Notes under the pieces: model-generated
Told to the model about the DNA's origin: nothing
Databases searched by the model: none
What the model saw: the letters and a program-made list of their open reading frames with translations, nothing else
NCBI RefSeq assembly: GCF_003732265.1
Contig: NZ_MOBK01000001.1
Coordinates: 1,116,001-1,180,000, forward strand
Direction of reading: 5' to 3'
From: Pseudomonas brassicacearum
GTDB taxonomy: Bacteria; Pseudomonadota; Gammaproteobacteria; Pseudomonadales; Pseudomonadaceae
DNA length: 64,000 nucleotides
Shown: positions 62,265 to 64,000 of the stretch, one piece after another
How positions within the stretch are numbered: position 1 is the first letter of the stretch
How the letters are laid out: the number at the start of each line of letters is the position of its first letter
Program-made: the position numbers and the translations under genes

Positions 62265-62356
62265 CTGTGGGAGCGAGCCTGCTCGCGAAAGCGGTGTATC
62301 GATCAACATTGATGTCGACTGACACTCCGTCTTCGCGAGCAGGCTCGCTCCCACAG
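62265..62356. repeat. REP pair after the autotransporter relic
   Basis: Inverted REP units CTGTGGGAGCGAGCCTGCTC ... GAGCAGGCTCGCTCCCACAG with a central spacer of about 45 nt. Confidence 0.93.
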
Positions 62357-62371
62357 GGGTTAGGTGGGGTG

Positions 62372-62944
62372 TCAGTCATCCGGCATCTCGGGCGGCTTGG
62401 TCGGTTTGGCGGGTTTGCCATTCTTGGTGGCCTTGGCGCCTTTAGCGCCCTTGACCGGTTCGGCCTCCGCAGGCGGGGTCACTACCGGCGGCGCGGTGGC
62501 TTCTTTTTCGGCGGCTGGCAGGGCATCGATGGTCTCGAACACTTTCTTCAAATCGACCGATTTTGACTCATCTCCCGAACTCTCAAGCTTCTTCTCGCCA
62601 TCCTTGCCGATCAGGATCACTTTGGGCAACGCCCCCGCACCGAGTTTGAGGGAGCGGATCAGCGCCATGGTGTCCTGCTGACCGAGGTCCTTGCCGTCGA
62701 GCTGGCCGAACATGTTCAGCACGGTGTACACCCGGATATTGCGTTGGGCGATACCCTCCTTGTTGGCCGGATCGTCCAGTGACTTTTTCAGCCCGACCCA
62801 GACCGGATCGACAGTGCTGGGTGCAATGACAATCAAGGGCCGGGACCGGCCTTTCTCGATATCCAGCGGTGAGTCACTTTCGGTTGCGAACAAGGGACCG
62901 GCGAAAGCCAGCAAGGTTGTCAGGGTCAAAAACCTGATGAGCAT
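62372..62944 (-). CDS. DUF4174 family secreted protein
   Basis: A 190-residue protein with a signal peptide (LIRFLTLTTLLAFAGPLFA) and the DUF4174 core (RPLIVIAPSTVDPVWVGLKKSL ... DTMALIRSLKLGAGALPKVILIGKDGEKKL), a thioredoxin-like domain without a CxxC pair. It ends in a Lys/Pro/Ala-rich tail. The ATG six nt after AAGGAG is chosen over closer and upstream codons. Function unknown; periplasmic. Confidence 0.85.
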   Translation of the reverse strand: MLIRFLTLTTLLAFAGPLFATESDSPLDIEKGRSRPLIVIAPSTVDPVWVGLKKSLDDPANKEGIAQRNIRVYTVLNMFGQLDGKDLGQQDTMALIRSLKLGAGALPKVILIGKDGEKKLESSGDESKSVDLKKVFETIDALPAAEKEATAPPVVTPPAEAEPVKGAKGAKATKNGKPAKPTKPPEMPDD

Positions 62945-63115
62945 GCGCATCTCCTTTTGATAACCACGCTCTAATGATTGCGCATCGCGGCGTTCGTTCC
63001 GGGTGACGCACCGCAATTGTGTTTCGCCTTGACCCAAGCTTAGGTCAGGGCGGTCATTGCGCAACAGACGGGGTTAATCTCATCGCAGATAAGCAGCGGG
63101 GTGATTCAGTCGGAA

Positions 63116-63901
63116 TCAGAACGCGAGTTTGTAACCGATCAGCACCAGCATCGTCGCCAGGCAAGGGCGCAGCACTTCATCGGAAATCTTGCCGGTCAAA
63201 TGACTGCCCAACCAGATCCCCGGCAGCGAGCCGATCAACAAGAAGCCCAGCACGTGCCAGTCCATGTTGCCCATGCTCGCATGGCCAAGCCCGGCGACCA
63301 GGGTCAGCGGCACGGCGTGGGCGATTTCGGTGCCGACGAGGCGACGGGTCGGCAGCAGCGGATACAGGATAAACAGGGCCACGGTGCCCAAGGCGCCTGC
63401 ACCGATGGACGTCAGCGCCACCATCGTGCCCAGCACCAGGCCGGTGATGACGGTCATCACGTTGAGGCGAGAACCGCTGGGGTTGTAGTTGCCACCGGCG
63501 CGTTTGTGAGCGAAATCGAGCAGGCGTTTCTTGAACAGAATCGCCAAGGCCGTGGCGAACAGAACGAACCCCAGCGCCTGCTTGATAATGGCGTTCATGG
63601 TTTCAGGCGCGGTGTGCAAGCTGCTGAGGAACCACAGCGTCAACGCTACCGCCGGCACGCTGCCAAGGGTCAGCCAGCCGGTAATCGCCCAATCGATGTT
63701 GTTGTTTTTCCGGTGGACCAGCACGCCACTGGATTTGGTGATCGCCGCGTAGAGCAAATCGGTACCGACCGCCGTCGCGGGGTTGATGCCGAACCACAGC
63801 AGAATCGGGGTCATCAACGACCCACCACCGACGCCAGTCATGCCGACAATAAAGCCAACCACCAACCCGGCAACGACTAACCCGATGTTCACTAAATCCA
63901 T
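63116..63901 (-). CDS. TSUP (TauE/SafE) family membrane permease
   Basis: A 261-residue membrane protein with about eight helices and the TauE/SafE repeat signatures VGFIVGMTGVGGGSLMTPILLWF and GFTSIGAGALGTV (the latter as ALTSIGAGALG). Family members export sulfite, taurine products or organic sulfonates. The ATG giving MDLVNIG is chosen; an upstream in-frame extension of 32 residues is hydrophilic. The window ends about 100 nt upstream of it, so its operon context is incomplete. Confidence 0.88.
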   Translation of the reverse strand: MDLVNIGLVVAGLVVGFIVGMTGVGGGSLMTPILLWFGINPATAVGTDLLYAAITKSSGVLVHRKNNNIDWAITGWLTLGSVPAVALTLWFLSSLHTAPETMNAIIKQALGFVLFATALAILFKKRLLDFAHKRAGGNYNPSGSRLNVMTVITGLVLGTMVALTSIGAGALGTVALFILYPLLPTRRLVGTEIAHAVPLTLVAGLGHASMGNMDWHVLGFLLIGSLPGIWLGSHLTGKISDEVLRPCLATMLVLIGYKLAF

Positions 63902-64000
63902 TGAGACGTCCACAAAGACCGCAGGAGAAATCTGGCCCGCAGCATAGCGATTTTTCTTATAACTACTTATATCGATGCGAACTATCGTTATATCCAAGAC

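Noticed and set aside
1..64000. CRISPR arrays, prophage, transposases, integrases or toxin-antitoxin genes
   Set aside because: No regularly spaced repeats, recombinase motifs or typical toxin-antitoxin pairs were seen in the window; the repeated units present are REP palindromes and a tRNA duplication.

Overview
The window reads as a chromosomal segment of a Pseudomonas, most likely of the P. fluorescens lineage. The evidence is high-GC codon use, typical Pseudomonas REP palindromes between genes, the block tig-clpP-clpX-lon-hupB-ppiD next to a tRNA Arg/His/Leu/His array and folD, and a divergent ampR/ampC pair. No phage, insertion sequence, CRISPR array or plasmid function was seen.

Region 1 (1-14 kb) is an accessory catabolic block. 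A fused indolepyruvate:ferredoxin oxidoreductase-type enzyme and folE lie on the plus strand. Two minus-strand operons follow: CoA-transferase > SDR > acyl-CoA dehydrogenase > phosphotransferase > SDR, and Rieske oxygenase A > oxygenase B > SDR. A divergent VOC protein lies between them. The dehydrogenase/phosphotransferase pair resembles LvaC/LvaA and ACAD10/11, which work on 4-hydroxyacyl-CoA. The most striking feature is the oxygenase pair. Protein A keeps the Rieske ligands but has Asp in place of one catalytic-iron His. Protein B keeps the catalytic-iron motif but has lost the Rieske ligands. Together they look like a split oxygenase that must work as a hetero-oligomer.

Region 2 (14-23 kb) holds a MarR-EmrA-EmrB efflux operon with 8-nt gene overlaps, a chemoreceptor, a nitrilase-fold protein lacking its catalytic Cys with a downstream AraC regulator, an unlisted 28-residue ORF, and a DUF2242 lipoprotein.

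Region 3 (23-34 kb) is the protein quality-control block (ppiD, hupB, lon, clpX, clpP, tig), with sigma-32-like promoters before lon and clpX, a tRNA-Asp-like relic after hupB, and a four-gene tRNA array with a duplicated tRNA-His unit, then folD and pbpG.

Region 4 (34-54 kb) is core and conserved-hypothetical: small proteins, a C39-like lipoprotein without catalytic residues, TerC, NhaR, two transporters, a three-gene lipid-glycosylation operon, YceH, a cupin protein, an AroE-like enzyme, an AI-2E-family permease, TrhP, a LysR/EamA divergent pair and a large lipoprotein.

Region 5 (54-64 kb) holds a glucarate module (FadR-type regulator, MFS transporter, gudD) with an operator over the promoter, ampR/ampC, a DUF3077-type cluster with one frameshifted member, a decayed autotransporter end, a DUF4174 protein and a TSUP permease. 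All assignments are by eye from motifs and remembered family features; no database search was run.
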